Shown: positions 22,690-33,294 of the stretch, one piece after another | How the letters are laid out: each line of letters starts with the position of its first letter | Position numbering within the stretch: the first letter of the stretch is position 1 | NCBI GenBank assembly: GCA_950295325.1 | Contig: OX485803.1 | Location: 50,545,554 to 50,609,553, forward strand | DNA length: 64,000 nt | Source of the DNA: Polytrichum commune | Lineage: Eukaryota > Streptophyta > Polytrichopsida > Polytrichales > Polytrichaceae | Direction: 5' to 3' | The notes under the pieces: model-generated | Databases searched by the model: none | What the model was told of the DNA's origin: nothing | The model's input: the letters and a program-made list of their open reading frames with translations, nothing else | Program-made: the position numbers and the translations under genes

Positions 22690-24408
22690 CTTCAATGAAA
22701 ACCTCTTCAATGATCACAATCACATTGAAAACTCAACACATACTTAAATTGGGTTTACTTTAGGTGTCACTTACGAATGTGGAAGTTGACCCGTATCTCC
22801 TAAGTCGCTCTAAAATTGAAGCGTGGCTTATATATTACAGGATAAAACATTGTTTGCCATAGTTATGGGATATGGTTGAGGGGACCATTCTTTTGATGGG
22901 TTTTTTCTAGTTTTATTTTTTGCCTTTCCATGTGACGAGCATTTTTTCATTTACACTTTTCTTTTAACGGGAAAGATTCATTTCATACTTTATATGAATT
23001 TAATTTGGCTTGTGATAGGTGCAAAAGGAAGCCTTGGGGAAGAGCTCCTTGAGGTAGATGGGTCTTAAGTGGCTCGGTTTCTTAATTTGACCCCTACATT
23101 TGATTGGTATGTGGTTTGGTGAGGATTCAAGAGCAAACATCATAAAGACACATGTGGTAAAAGAAATTGGACTACATCTTCATATATTAACAACTATTCT
23201 ACACTCAATAATGAACACAATTGGGAGGACCTATATATCTAGTTAAAAAATCAACATGCACTTCCAATAACCATAATCAAATAAGGGTAAATCTAAATCT
23301 CAATCCGATTTTTGCATATGTTTCATTGTAAATTTATTGATGCAACACAGATCTTCGTTATGTAGATCTACTCAGCAGAAGTTGGAGAACATGAGAAACG
23401 AACCAAATAACACCCACACATGTATATACCACATCACATACCCTCACATTACAAAGCCCCACGGATTTACGTTGCATGAATGAAAGGTACTTTGGTTTGA
23501 GGGGGGAACAGAAAAAAACACAAAGAAAACCCAAGAACTTTTGAAGGTGCCTCCAGGCCGGGCGGACACGCTTGCCAATGCATCGGGAAGCACAAGGGCA
23601 TTCAACTCCGTGGGGTCTTGTAATGTGAGTGCAATGCACATGACCAGACTTCACTCACCAGTGCAGATCACCAGCAAGTTGACTAATGTATTATCATTCA
23701 GTACTGAGAGGCCGGAGGTGTACTCCTCCTCCATCAGCCTTGTAAGACGCTCGGGAAAACCACCACTCTAGCTAGTCTCACTGCTGACACCCTCCTTCCA
23801 GACTCCTGGGATCAAGGCTGCAAGCCCTTTGCCCTTAACTTACTTGCGCATACCCCCACTGGTCACTCAAACTTCCTCCACACCTGCTGACAACAGACCG
23901 CAGATCGGACCACAGTACACCCTAAACTCCGCAATATCAACCACCACAATGTCACACACTCTCTAGTATCCCGAAACCCTAGGGAACGGGTGTTCGTAGT
24001 TCAAATCTCACTCCCTATTGTCACACTTCTCTCCCTTACATCACGAGAATTTGTCATCAATGCAAATCATTCAAGAAGTCCACTCACTCCCTCGCATTGC
24101 GTCATGTGTCAACATGTGGAGTGTTTTCTTCTTCTTTTTCTTCTTCTTATGTCACTTGTTGAATGTTGGTGCATGCGTCCGCCACATCGCCCGGGAAGGC
24201 CAAGTGGAGTGGACCACACTAGCGTAGGTGACGGGAGAATGAATTCAAATTGTCCTCACATCTCCCATAATCTCACATGCTACACTAATTCTAGAGTATC
24301 ATGCATCCATGTTAACACTACAAAACTCTGTAATGTCACGTGCACTTTGGTTGCCACAGGTGTAAGACTACGGAGTTTAGAGTGTATGTGTTTTGTAAAT
24401 CACGGCAC
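22690..24408. other. Anonymous sequence with a dispersed repeat
   Basis: The stretch 23050-23410 is an inverted match to 54650-54990 (for example GTGTGGTTTGGTGAGGAT-like text against its complement). From 23400 to 24300 the GC content rises and long frames occur on both strands, including 145 codons at 23990-24427, but none has recognisable domains. Confidence 0.4.
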
Positions 24409-24456
24409 TACAATCCTACCTCTTTAATACAACACTCGATAAACAACAACCTCGAC

Positions 24457-25019
24457 CACGGGTAGGTCACTTAGTGCATTTTAAAAACGACGTGCGGCAT
24501 AATATAGAGAGGATTAAAATCATTTGAAATAAAAATTATAAAGGAATTCCAAATAATGAAGGGGCCATTAAATGTAGACAATCCCATTATAAGTAAGTTA
24601 GATGGACATAAAATGTGGGCCATTATTTTTTTGTAAAATTAATATAGGGGCTGAAGATAAGGATCCTAGAAGGTATGTTTAGTATGTTTGCTATGGTCTC
24701 CTATGTGTTTTCTTCATAACTTTGTTTGCAATGATATTATTGTTTGCACCCTTCTTTGTTTCCATGGTTTCCCTTAACACTCGTCAATGCGTTAGGAAGT
24801 AGATTAGCTTTTATTACTTAAAAGGAATATAGAGTACAAAAAATTGCAGTGACTTGGACAATATAAGTAATGGAAGGGTGCAAACAAATGGGCCATTTTT
24901 GAAATTTAAGTAATTATAGGGAGGCTTTAATTCAGCCCTTGAAGGTAAATAGCCCCAAAACAAAAAAAAACCCCAGCCGCACGTGGTGCACAAAAATGCC
25001 TTAGAGTGACCTACCCGTG
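24457..25019 (+). mobile_element. hAT-like MITE (copy 1), TSD ACCTCGAC
   Basis: Inverted ends CACGGGTAGGTCACT are flanked by a perfect 8-bp duplication ACCTCGAC (24449-24456 and 25020-25027), the length expected for hAT. Length is 563 bp. Inside the ends both arms contain ACGTGCGGC. It is inserted in the pogo-like element. Related copies are at 28141-28771, 28772-29269 and 33295-34765. Confidence 0.85.
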
Positions 25020-25296
25020 ACCTCGACTTGATGACATACATTTTGTAAACCAAAACTCTCTATAATACAACTATGACATTGTTAATATGACACTTTTGGA
25101 CCCCCAAAATGTCATATTAGAGAGGTTCTGAATGTATACATGATGGGTCCCACACATTGTATAAGTTCATGGTAAATATGAAATTTCTACAACTCTCACA
25201 GATATAATGTGGATAGAAGAAATTTTGATGTAAAATGATTTTGAAACATGGGAACCGAGGGAACTAGGTTCTTTTTCTCAAAATCAAGAGCCATTA

Positions 25297-25557
25297 ATGA
25301 AGAGCCCTTGGACTCTTTTAGATGTTGATGAGAGACCTCCACTTATTGTAAAAATGGCAAATGCTCATCATCAATTGTTATCTACATTTTTTATGGACAA
25401 CCCATTAGAGTTTACTCCAACATATGAAATGAAACTACATGCCACATTGGACAAGCTCAATAAGCTATATGTTGCTAATTTAAAGTGGCAACATCAACCC
25501 TGGGGAGATCATAAGCTATATACTTTTGTAACCACACTGTGGTCGGGGGTTAATTGA
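25297..25557 (+). pseudogene. Possible C-terminal remnant of a pogo-like transposase
   Basis: An open frame of 86 codons with VDERPPLIVKMANAHHQLLS followed by a Phe-rich FFMDNPLEF segment and a predicted helical stretch (EMKLHATLDKLNKLYVANLK). It lies inside the pogo-like TIRs. Pogo/Tigger-type transposases end in a comparable hydrophobic-helical tail, but no DDE motif is visible here, so the link is inference from position and general resemblance. The ATG may not be the original start. Confidence 0.3.
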
Positions 25558-27034
25558 AGATGGGCTCTTTAGCTAAGTTTCTTAAATAATTGGCATCCTA
25601 TGAGTAAATGAAATGGTACTTTGAGGTTTTTTGAAGACCCTATAGGTGAACATAATTTGCACCATGAACTAATTTTATAAACTCTATTTTTTATGTAAAC
25701 TGTATCATTTATCAAAATCTTGGAATTTGAGACAAATTGACATTAATCCATAACAAAATGACAACAATACATTAACGGTACATGCAAATATAATTGTATG
25801 CTAATTGGTTGCAACACTATCTTAAAACTCTCAATGACTAGCCCCCTCCATACAAAACCAAAACACCATTGTGTTAATGCTTACGGTTACTATATGCTTT
25901 GCGCCTCTCCGTGATATTGGAACCTCTCACACCTTCCAATCTCTCTTTGTTTTTGTCTTTTTTTTTTCTTTGTCTCCCTCTCAAGCTCGACTCTTCCCCA
26001 AGTCTTCAACATGCAACCCCCAAGTGGCCCCTCAAATTCTAGTAAGTATGCCCTACCCTAAGTCCATGTCTAAATTTCCTTTATCATTAAAATATTATAA
26101 TATTGATCATCTGATGTCTGATTTGTCACGAGGATACTTCCCTTGGAGCCCAATAATTCAATCTTCAATACATTTTAGGTTCATTCATAGCCAACATCAA
26201 AAGTCAATGATTTTTTAGTCAATTGAAGTGTTTCCTCATCCAATCCAATGACATTCATTGAACCTCACATAAATTCTTTGTTCCTCCAAATAATACAGAC
26301 CTTAAATTATTAATAAAAATAAAATACTACCTATATCTTTTATCAATCCTATTTTAGATATAATATTGTATTGGTCATTTCATCCAAGCTATAGTAATTC
26401 TAAAATTTGTATAATTTTTTGCTTTATTGAATTAAAAATACCATGTGTTTTTTTCTGACGTGGATTAATAAAATTTCAACAATGACCTACTCGTCACATT
26501 AACGGACTATTGATTCTTTCTTGAAGTCTACATAGATTTTATGGGAGAAATTTATGTATTTGTAAACACATTTGAAAGACCATTTATTTAGTATACGTGA
26601 CAAAATATCTATTAAGTATTTTCATGAAGTACCTCGTTATTATGACAAAGGGGTCTGCTTTGTCATATTATTGAATATGTGACACCTCGTTAATACAACG
26701 GTTTTCTCATTTCCCAAACTTGTCATATTAAAGAGGTAAGATTGTATGAGCATAAGACTGTAGCATTTGTATCAACATAACATTATTCAACTTGCAATGC
26801 TTGCTAGACTTTTTCTATAAAAATATGCCTTACTTTTATAATTGAATTAAAGGGTATCGCTATAGTGTTGGCTACAATGGTTGTATTAAGTGCCTTGGGC
26901 TAGATCACATATTTAGTTGGTTGGGCCCCTGCCCTCCCATGCCTCCTTCAGTGCTCGGTCTTTCCCATGCTCCATGCCTGCACCTGCATGAGAACTCTTC
27001 CTCGTTAGGAACCAAGGCCCAATACCCAGACTGT

Positions 27035-27330
27035 CATACTCTAGAGGGTAGAGCATTAGATTGCTCGTAATCAATAAAAATATAATGGAAGAGGCATGAG
27101 AAAAAATAAGGTTAGAATAAGGCTACCATGCTAGTATGAAGAGGGATGAGACTTATCCCATATTGTTTGTGTGAACCAATGAAGAGAAGGAAAACAATAA
27201 AAGGCAAAGCAAGGAGAACATGAGACCATCTCACTACAAGCATTGTTCATATGCCTTTGTATAGGTGTCTAGGCTTGTGCAATTTTATTCCTATGATTCT
27301 CCTATTGATTCCAATACATACCCAAGCTAT
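27035..27330 (+). repeat. SINE-like dispersed repeat, copy 2
   Basis: Starts with a tRNA-like head CTAGAGGGTAGAGCATTAGA and continues with TAAGGTTAGAATAAGGCTAC, matching 8140-7850 (minus). No obvious poly-A tail or target duplication was found. Confidence 0.45.
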
Positions 27331-28140
27331 CCTAAAAAACACAAGATTGCATTGATTATTTCGGTTTGATGTCTATTGTTTTTTGGTGCCAAGGAAAATG
27401 GAAGAATCCAAGAAACCGTTGGAATGTTAGAAGAATCTTAAATAACCTTGTGCAAAATGCTCACCTAGAGCGTTCAATCACTTGAACAGTATACTTGAAT
27501 ATCCATGTCAAGTTGATCTCCAGCCGTATCAATCAACGCGACCATTGATACATTGCCCCACGTTGGGCCAACACCGGTGGAGGCCGTGCCATTCAGCCTT
27601 GGGTGGGTTCGACCGACCACGCTGCCTCACCCATGTAAGCCTCTAGGACTTTGGGCAAGGCCCCTACCCTCCGTCAAGAAACCATTTGTCTCTCTTCTAA
27701 GAGTTGGAGCCAAGAAGACATTTTCCCATAGCCGTTGGAGCTTAAAGCCCCTAGCAGCTTCAGACAACCATAACTTCTTTCCATGATCTCTTATGCCATC
27801 AAACAACCACTCTAGCAACATACTCTTTGCGTAGATGCCGATGGACTCCTCACTTGCCACATTCAGAAAAGTATTGGGGAAGTTATGCCCGTTCAAACCT
27901 AGACAGTCATGGGCGCCACTCCTAAGTCATTGTTGTCCCAGGGCGTTGTCCCTAGGCAACGCCCCACTCAAATTGCCATATTTCCTAGCTCACACCTCTT
28001 ATTGAGGTGTTCTTGAGCATTCTCTAATCTGGACGTCATAAGCTACTCATAGCTTATGGCCTTACCCTCGTGACTCCTATTCTCCGTGAGTGGGAGGCGT
28101 TACCGACGCCCAAGGCCCTCATGTACACTAGAATCACTTG
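27331..28140. other. LTR-like remnant, unassigned
   Basis: GC-richer than its surroundings with CCATAACTTC (27768) and GGAAGTTATGCCCGTTCAAAC (27878), words that recur in LTR copies A and B. Probably a fragment of a related LTR. No coding region is supported. Confidence 0.35.
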
Positions 28141-28771
28141 CACGGGTAGATCACTCTAAGGCATTTTTGTGCACCACGTGCGGCTGGGGTTTTTTTTGTT
28201 TTGGGGCTATTTACCTTCAAGGGATGAATTAAAGCCTCCCTATAATTACGTAAATTTCAAAAATGGCCCATTTGTTTGCACCCTTCCATTACTTATATTG
28301 TCCAAGTCACTGCAATTTTTTGTACTCTATATTCCTTTTAAGTAATAAAAACTAATCTACTTCCTAACGCAATTGACGAGTGTTGAGGGAAAGCATGGAA
28401 ACAAAGAAGGGTACAAACAATAATACCATTGAAACAAAGTTATGAAGAAAATACATTGGAGACCATAGCAAAGTAATACCATTGCAAACACTGTTATGAT
28501 GAAAACACATAGGAGATGCCAACACAAATACCACATAGGACGTGCCAACAACATACCTTCTAGGATCCTTATCTTCAGCCCCTATATCAATTTTACAAAA
28601 AAAACAATGGCCCATGTTTTATGTCCATCTAACTTACTTATAATGGGATTGTCTACATTTAATGGCCCCTTCATTATTTGGAATTCCTTTATAATTTTTA
28701 TTTCAAATGATTTTAATCCTCTCTATATTATGCCGCACGTCGTTTTTAAAATGCACTAAGTGATCTACCCG
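28141..28771 (-). mobile_element. hAT-like MITE (copy 2)
   Basis: Begins CACGGGTAGATCACTCTAAGG and ends ...AAGTGATCTACCCG, i.e. reversed relative to copy 1. It is joined directly to copy 3, so its last two bases and right target duplication are missing. Confidence 0.8.
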
Positions 28772-29269
28772 CACGGGTAGATCACTCTAAGGCATTTTTG
28801 TGCACCACGTGCGGCTGGGGTTTTTTTGTTTTGGGGCTATTTACCTTCAAGGGTTGAATTAAAGCCTCCCTATAATTACTTAAATTTCAAAAATGGCCCA
28901 TTTGTTTGCACCCTTTCATTACTTATATTGTCCAAGTCACTGCAATTTTTTGTACTCTATATTCCTTTTAAGCCATTTTTGGACAGACGGAAATCCCAAT
29001 TATCATCCATCCCCGTGAGTCCTAAACCCATTTACATACCATACTAAACATACCTTCTAGGATCCTTATCTTCAGCCCCTATATTAATTTTACAAAAAAA
29101 TAATGGCCCACGTTTTATGTCCATCTAACTTACTTATAATGGGATTGTCTACATTTAATGGCCCCTTCATTACTTGGAATTCCTTTATAATTTTTATTTC
29201 AAATGATTTTAATCCTCTCTATATTATGCCGCACGTCGTTTTTAAAATGCACTAAGTGATCTACCTGTG
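28772..29269 (-). mobile_element. hAT-like MITE (copy 3), head to tail with copy 2
   Basis: Begins CACGGGTAGATCACT at 28772 and ends AGTGATCTACCTGTG at 29269. Same orientation as copy 2. The bases outside the pair (ATCACTTG before, TCTAGCTC after) do not match, so the pair probably arose by recombination or by loss of flanks, not by one simple insertion. Confidence 0.8.
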
Positions 29270-29659
29270 TCTAGCTCTAGGGTTGGGTGAACTTTGGTCA
29301 CCCAAACAATGCCCTCACCAGTTGTAGAGCAACGGCCGGACATCCTTCACGAAGCTCACCCTTGACGGGTACAAAGAAGTGAACCAGGGCCAAACTCAGA
29401 GTAGCAAGGGGCATATTCGTCAATGCCACCATGTAGGTCAAGTCACACTGTAGAATTTCCCACATAAGATGACAAGATGGGCAAGGATACACACATGGCA
29501 ACTTGGAATTCAAGAGCATCACTGTGCATCAATCAGTTCAAGAGGGCAGAAGGAGAATGCCTCCCCAAAGAGCTTTTAAGAAGTGCTAGCGGTATCTTCT
29601 ACAACTTGGACCTACTGTGCGATCCCTAGATCTATGTGTGCTAGAAGCATAAATTCAAT
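29270..29659. other. Unassigned flank, possible LINE 5' region
   Basis: No domain recognised. Its position before LINE ORF1 makes it a candidate LINE 5' UTR. Confidence 0.3.
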
Positions 29660-30340
29660 ACCTTGATGATCATCTATTGATTGCCAATTTCATTGGACCT
29701 AAACCCAAGATTGGATTCTTGGAACCATGGATGGAAGCCCTAAATTCCAAAATTAAGAATGGAGAAGTTTCTTTCAATCATGACCCAAGTTTGGTTTTTT
29801 CCTACTTGAAATGCAATTCTCCAAGAACCATGAAACAAGTCCTAATGCAGACCCCACTCCACAATAATTTTGGTATGTGTGTGTTGCATCCATGGGTCCT
29901 GGTTTTTGATGCCAGTAATCCATCTAGATTACAACTTCCTACAGGGATTATAATTTTTAAAAATTGCCTCTAGAATACTTGCAATTAGCTCATTTGGTGG
30001 TTAAGGAAGTTCGTATCATCTTAGGCTCTGATCCATAGAATGCTACCCTTTAAAATCCTAGATTATGTGTCCCAATCAACGTAGATAGAGGGTGGGTCAC
30101 AAAAGTTGAATTGATTACACTCACACCTAGAATATTTTCTAAAGCCATTATAGATTATGACTCACTTCCAATTAGGTGCCACTACTATTTATCAACGACA
30201 CACCTAACAAAAAGTTGTCAAGCAATTCAAATGAAGTGATTTGGGTTGGGTGCATGTGCTCGCCCTCAATCTCGTCTAAGATTGGGACATTACACTCCGG
30301 GAGGTGAGACAAAGGTACTCCAAACCTCAAACGTCTTGTC
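29660..30340 (+). pseudogene. LINE (L1-like) ORF1 remnant: DUF4283-type domain and zinc-knuckle region
   Basis: The intact part (ATG 29677 to the stop near 29971) reads FIGPKPKIGFLEPWMEALN, then FSYLKCNSPRTMKQVLMQ and a Trp-Val-Phe segment, as in plant L1 ORF1 proteins with a DUF4283 domain. After frameshifts, LVVKEVRIILGSDP, VTKVELIT and IIDYDSLPIRCHYYLSTTHL follow; in the family this is the Tyr/Cys-rich segment leading into a CCHC knuckle, here with Cys to Tyr and His changes. Several stops make it non-functional. It is in the same strand and order as the endonuclease (31835) and RT (35060), so they probably derive from one LINE. Confidence 0.6.
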
Positions 30341-30394
30341 CTAGAGCATCAATTTCCAATGATAGTCCGCCTTATCCTGGTTAGGGTGGCCCAA

Positions 30395-30680
30395 GCACTT
30401 AACCTCCTAGTCCTTCTGTTTGTTGAAGATTAGAGTTTTATTAGATTGCTCGTAGTCATAGAGTTGTAAATGTTAGAGGTATACAAATGAATACAACTTG
30501 AATAAACCTATATGCTTTGTGGGAAGTGGGAGTTGAGATATCCCATATGCATTATGTGAAACAAGATGGAAAAATGCAATAAAGTGCAAGGCAAGGGGTG
30601 GAGATAACCTATCTCACTCCAAGCAGTGTTCACATGCCATTGTGTATGTATATTTGCTTATGCAATTTGATCTATAATTT
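30395..30680 (+). repeat. SINE-like dispersed repeat, copy 3 (diverged)
   Basis: Contains ATTAGATTGCTCGTAGTCA and, later, GGCAAGGGGTGGAGATAACC...TCTCACTCCAAGCAGTGTTC, parallel to copy 2. It is the most diverged of the three and is probably inserted in the LINE. Confidence 0.4.
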
Positions 30681-31834
30681 TATTATGCTTTAATAATGCT
30701 GCAAAAAAATAAGCTAAGGTAGTCAAGAAGATTTTTGCGAAATATGAGCCAAAGGATTTAAACCAGAGTATGGATAATAGCACAAATGCGAAAGGATTTA
30801 CTTTGGTTTCTTGAAGACGTGTCAAAGGTACAATGAGGGTGGAGGGACTAATTCAAAGAATACAATGTTCCCTGCCTACCAACTAGGACCCTCGAGGTCC
30901 AAGCCAAGACCCGCTAACCTTACCGTACCTAAGGACAACCATGTGGCAAGGTTGTTATGAAGGCAAGATTCTACATTGGGAGCTTGGGAACCAATTTAAG
31001 GGGAGCCTCAAATAGCCATTTCTCACATAGCAATCAGTATAGAGCCCTTGGACTTGGACAATACTGAAGAAACATGGCCAATGATTATGAAATGTTCACC
31101 CAAGATAGTTTCAAGGACTAAGCGGAGAGCTACAAAAAGCAAAGGAAGGCTTGTATCCCGAAATCTCCAGAATTTCACCTATTCTTGTGATTGTGCCATT
31201 TGTTAGAGACAAGCTCCTCTTCATTAGTTTTTGACAATTAGAGAATACTAGAAACTTGGAGGATGAATTGATTCTAGATTGCATCCGTGAAACACAACAC
31301 TAGGAGCAATTTGTTAGATCACAGATGTTGTGGGTATTATTGCTAACCTGGTTGCAGGGGAGGGGACAAAAACCTTCTCCTTCGTATTCACTATTCTATC
31401 TCCCCGTGCTTGTGAAGACACCTTATCTTGTGTTCAGGAAAGATGTGGAGCCTCCATCCTCAAGCACATCTGCCTTGGAGAGGAGGAAGATCTCAAGATC
31501 TTTTTGTGAGTGTGATAGATGTTAGATCCACTCCAACTTCCCCATTCCTTGCCGGTTCCCAGGAAGATAGGGCCATGACATTCATTTTTCATGAATGTGT
31601 TGGCCACTTCTAGTTGGAGCTCGGGTAGCATGGAGGCCTTCATCCTAGCAAGGGGAGCATGACATGAGGTTTAGAAGACGTCAAGCGTCCAAGGCATAGT
31701 CTCATCCACATGTAGGAAGACCCAACAAAGTAGTGAGGTGGCCCCAAACTTCAACTTGTGGAGGAGCTTCAATAGTTCGTCATCCAATGTTACGAGTAGA
31801 AAAGACTTGGGTAATATCCTCCCATCTTCCTCTT
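30681..31834. other. LINE-internal or unassigned sequence
   Basis: Lies between LINE ORF1 and the endonuclease part. Frames are short and I can name no domain. The stretch 31325-31645 has better coding-like composition but no recognisable motif. Confidence 0.3.
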
Positions 31835-32215
31835 CTTCTTAATGAATTACACCTATTAGCCATTAATGTCCAAGGCATCAACCACGACCAAAAAGTAGGG
31901 GTTATTTGAGATTGTCTTGGTAACCTTTCTCCAAGAGTTGATGTTTTTTGTTTACATGAACATAAATTAAGAGGTGATAAAGTAGATGAGAATATTAAGA
32001 TGTTATGGAAGAGAGATGATTTTTGGGCTCTTGAGGCTAGTCTAAGTAATGATGATGAAGATAGGCAACAAGGGGCAAGGAGAGGGGGCATTGCCATGTG
32101 CTTCCATTTGAGATTACATCTGCTTATTTACGATCAAGGCTCTCTTACCGGGAATAGATCCAATGGATCCGGTTCAAAGGGCTAGAAGGTGGGCATCTAG
32201 GTGTAACAAAACTTT
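31835..32215 (+). pseudogene. LINE apurinic/apyrimidinic-type endonuclease remnant
   Basis: Frames read LLAINVQGINHDQKVGVI-stop-DCLGNL, then VDVFCLHEHKLRG, then GARRGGIAMCF, and after a frameshift QWIRFKGLEGGHLGV. These follow the order of plant L1 endonucleases: WNVRGLN, the D-x-xCLQE-K motif (here CLHEHK, with the catalytic Glu kept) and the RGG and QWVRF-G-L-GG-LG blocks. At least one stop and one frameshift are present. The domain stops abruptly at about 32215, where chromovirus-related sequence starts. Confidence 0.65.
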
Positions 32216-32662
32216 AATTCTTTGTTGGAAATTTGTTTGGCATGAACCACCCAATCACGAGATAAGATAAAAGAACCCTTACTCTTGCACAAAAGTCCTT
32301 CATATACCTCCCCACCATACCTGGTTGTTTTAAGTTTAACCAAAGTAAAAGCATGTTCATTATTAGCAGATATAATGAATTCTATGCTTTTACTTTAAAC
32401 TCATTCTAGACTACCATTATCTTAGTTCTTGTCAACATGTACCAATAATGGCCCATGTTACACTCCTCCCCATTTAATTTTAAGCGTCTCTGCTCAAATG
32501 GTACACTATCTTAAACTCCCAAGCCATTGGCTTGCTTTCGTTTATAATTACTTCTTCTATTGATCTTATTGGACACACTAACACTCTCAACACCTTTGTT
32601 TTGTGTTAGCCGTTCATGTGAGCGTGCCACGGTGTCCTAATATTCTTTGAGCACTTCTAAAC
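32216..32662. other. Sequence downstream of the gypsy chromodomain
   Basis: On the minus strand this follows the chromodomain and may be the 3' internal part or LTR edge of the gypsy element. No LTR ends were recognised. Confidence 0.3.
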
Positions 32663-33294
32663 TCAAATTTTTTTTTCTGGCTCCCAAGAATTATGTTCAA
32701 GTCCATATCCAAGCCACTTAATGAGGTAAAAAATTTTGAGGCCTCGTACGATACCTCTTATCTCATGTGTAAAAACGCGTTCAACATCAAATGACAATTC
32801 ATCATCTTCTAGGATTGGTGATGGCAGGGGTTGTACTTTGCCAATAGTCTTATATGACTTTAGAAGTGAGATATGAAATATATCATGTATTTTCAATGTC
32901 TTTGGCAATTCTAATTTGTAAGCCACTTTGCCCACTCTTTTTAATACCTTAGAATAACCCATTTCTTTAGGTAGCAACTTCCTTGCTCCTGGCATCTTTA
33001 ACTTAATGCTAAATGTACTCAACAACACTTGAGTTCCAACATCAAAAGAGATCTCATGTATTTTTGTATCAACATAGGACTTTTGTCTATTTTGTGCTAC
33101 TAGTAAATGTTTCTTAGCCTCTTGCATAATACTAGACATCGATTGCACTAAGTCCTTTGTAGCAAGGACATGACACTTGTTGATCCCAATATTCAAAGGT
33201 GTCAAAAGATGCTAACCATGATTCGACATAAAAAGAATGGTGTGAATTGATTCTTGCCAAGCATTATTGTATGCAAATTCAACCAAGGATAAAT
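32663..33294 (-). pseudogene. Ty3/gypsy chromovirus integrase C-terminus and chromodomain
   Basis: The open frame 33205-32663 (180 codons, no stop) gives an integrase C-terminal region with KHLLVAQNRQKSYVDTK, the LSTFSIKL and GKVAYKLELP blocks and HDIFHISLLK, then a chromodomain from about residue 133: FDVERVFTHEI...YLIKWLGYGLEHNSWEPE. The aromatic positions typical of chromodomains (Tyr/Trp/Trp) are visible. Upstream in the minus direction (33294-33206), LVEFAYNNAWQESIHTIPF continues the integrase with a stop and a frameshift. The reading is broken at 33294 by the hAT-like element and resumes at 34774. Confidence 0.85.

Larger units (their letters stand above)
24411..26744. mobile_element. 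Pogo-like (Tc1/mariner) element, TSD TA
   Basis: Ends are inverted: left CAATCCTACCTCTTTAATA (24411) and right, reverse-complemented, CAATCTTACCTCTTTAATA (ending 26744). Both are flanked by TA (24409-24410, 26745-26746). TIRs starting CA with ACCTCTNTAAT-like text resemble plant Lemi1/pogo elements. Subterminal copies of the motif recur (TCATATTAGAGAGGT near 25115; GACACCTCGTTAATAC near 26685). A hAT-like MITE (24457-25019) has inserted near its left end. The only coding trace is 25297-25557. Without the insertion it would be about 1.77 kb, so it is probably non-autonomous. Confidence 0.7.

Noticed and set aside
23990..24427. 145-codon plus-strand frame
   Set aside because: No domain is visible, the composition is Cys/His-rich by chance, and its end runs into the TIR of the pogo-like element.
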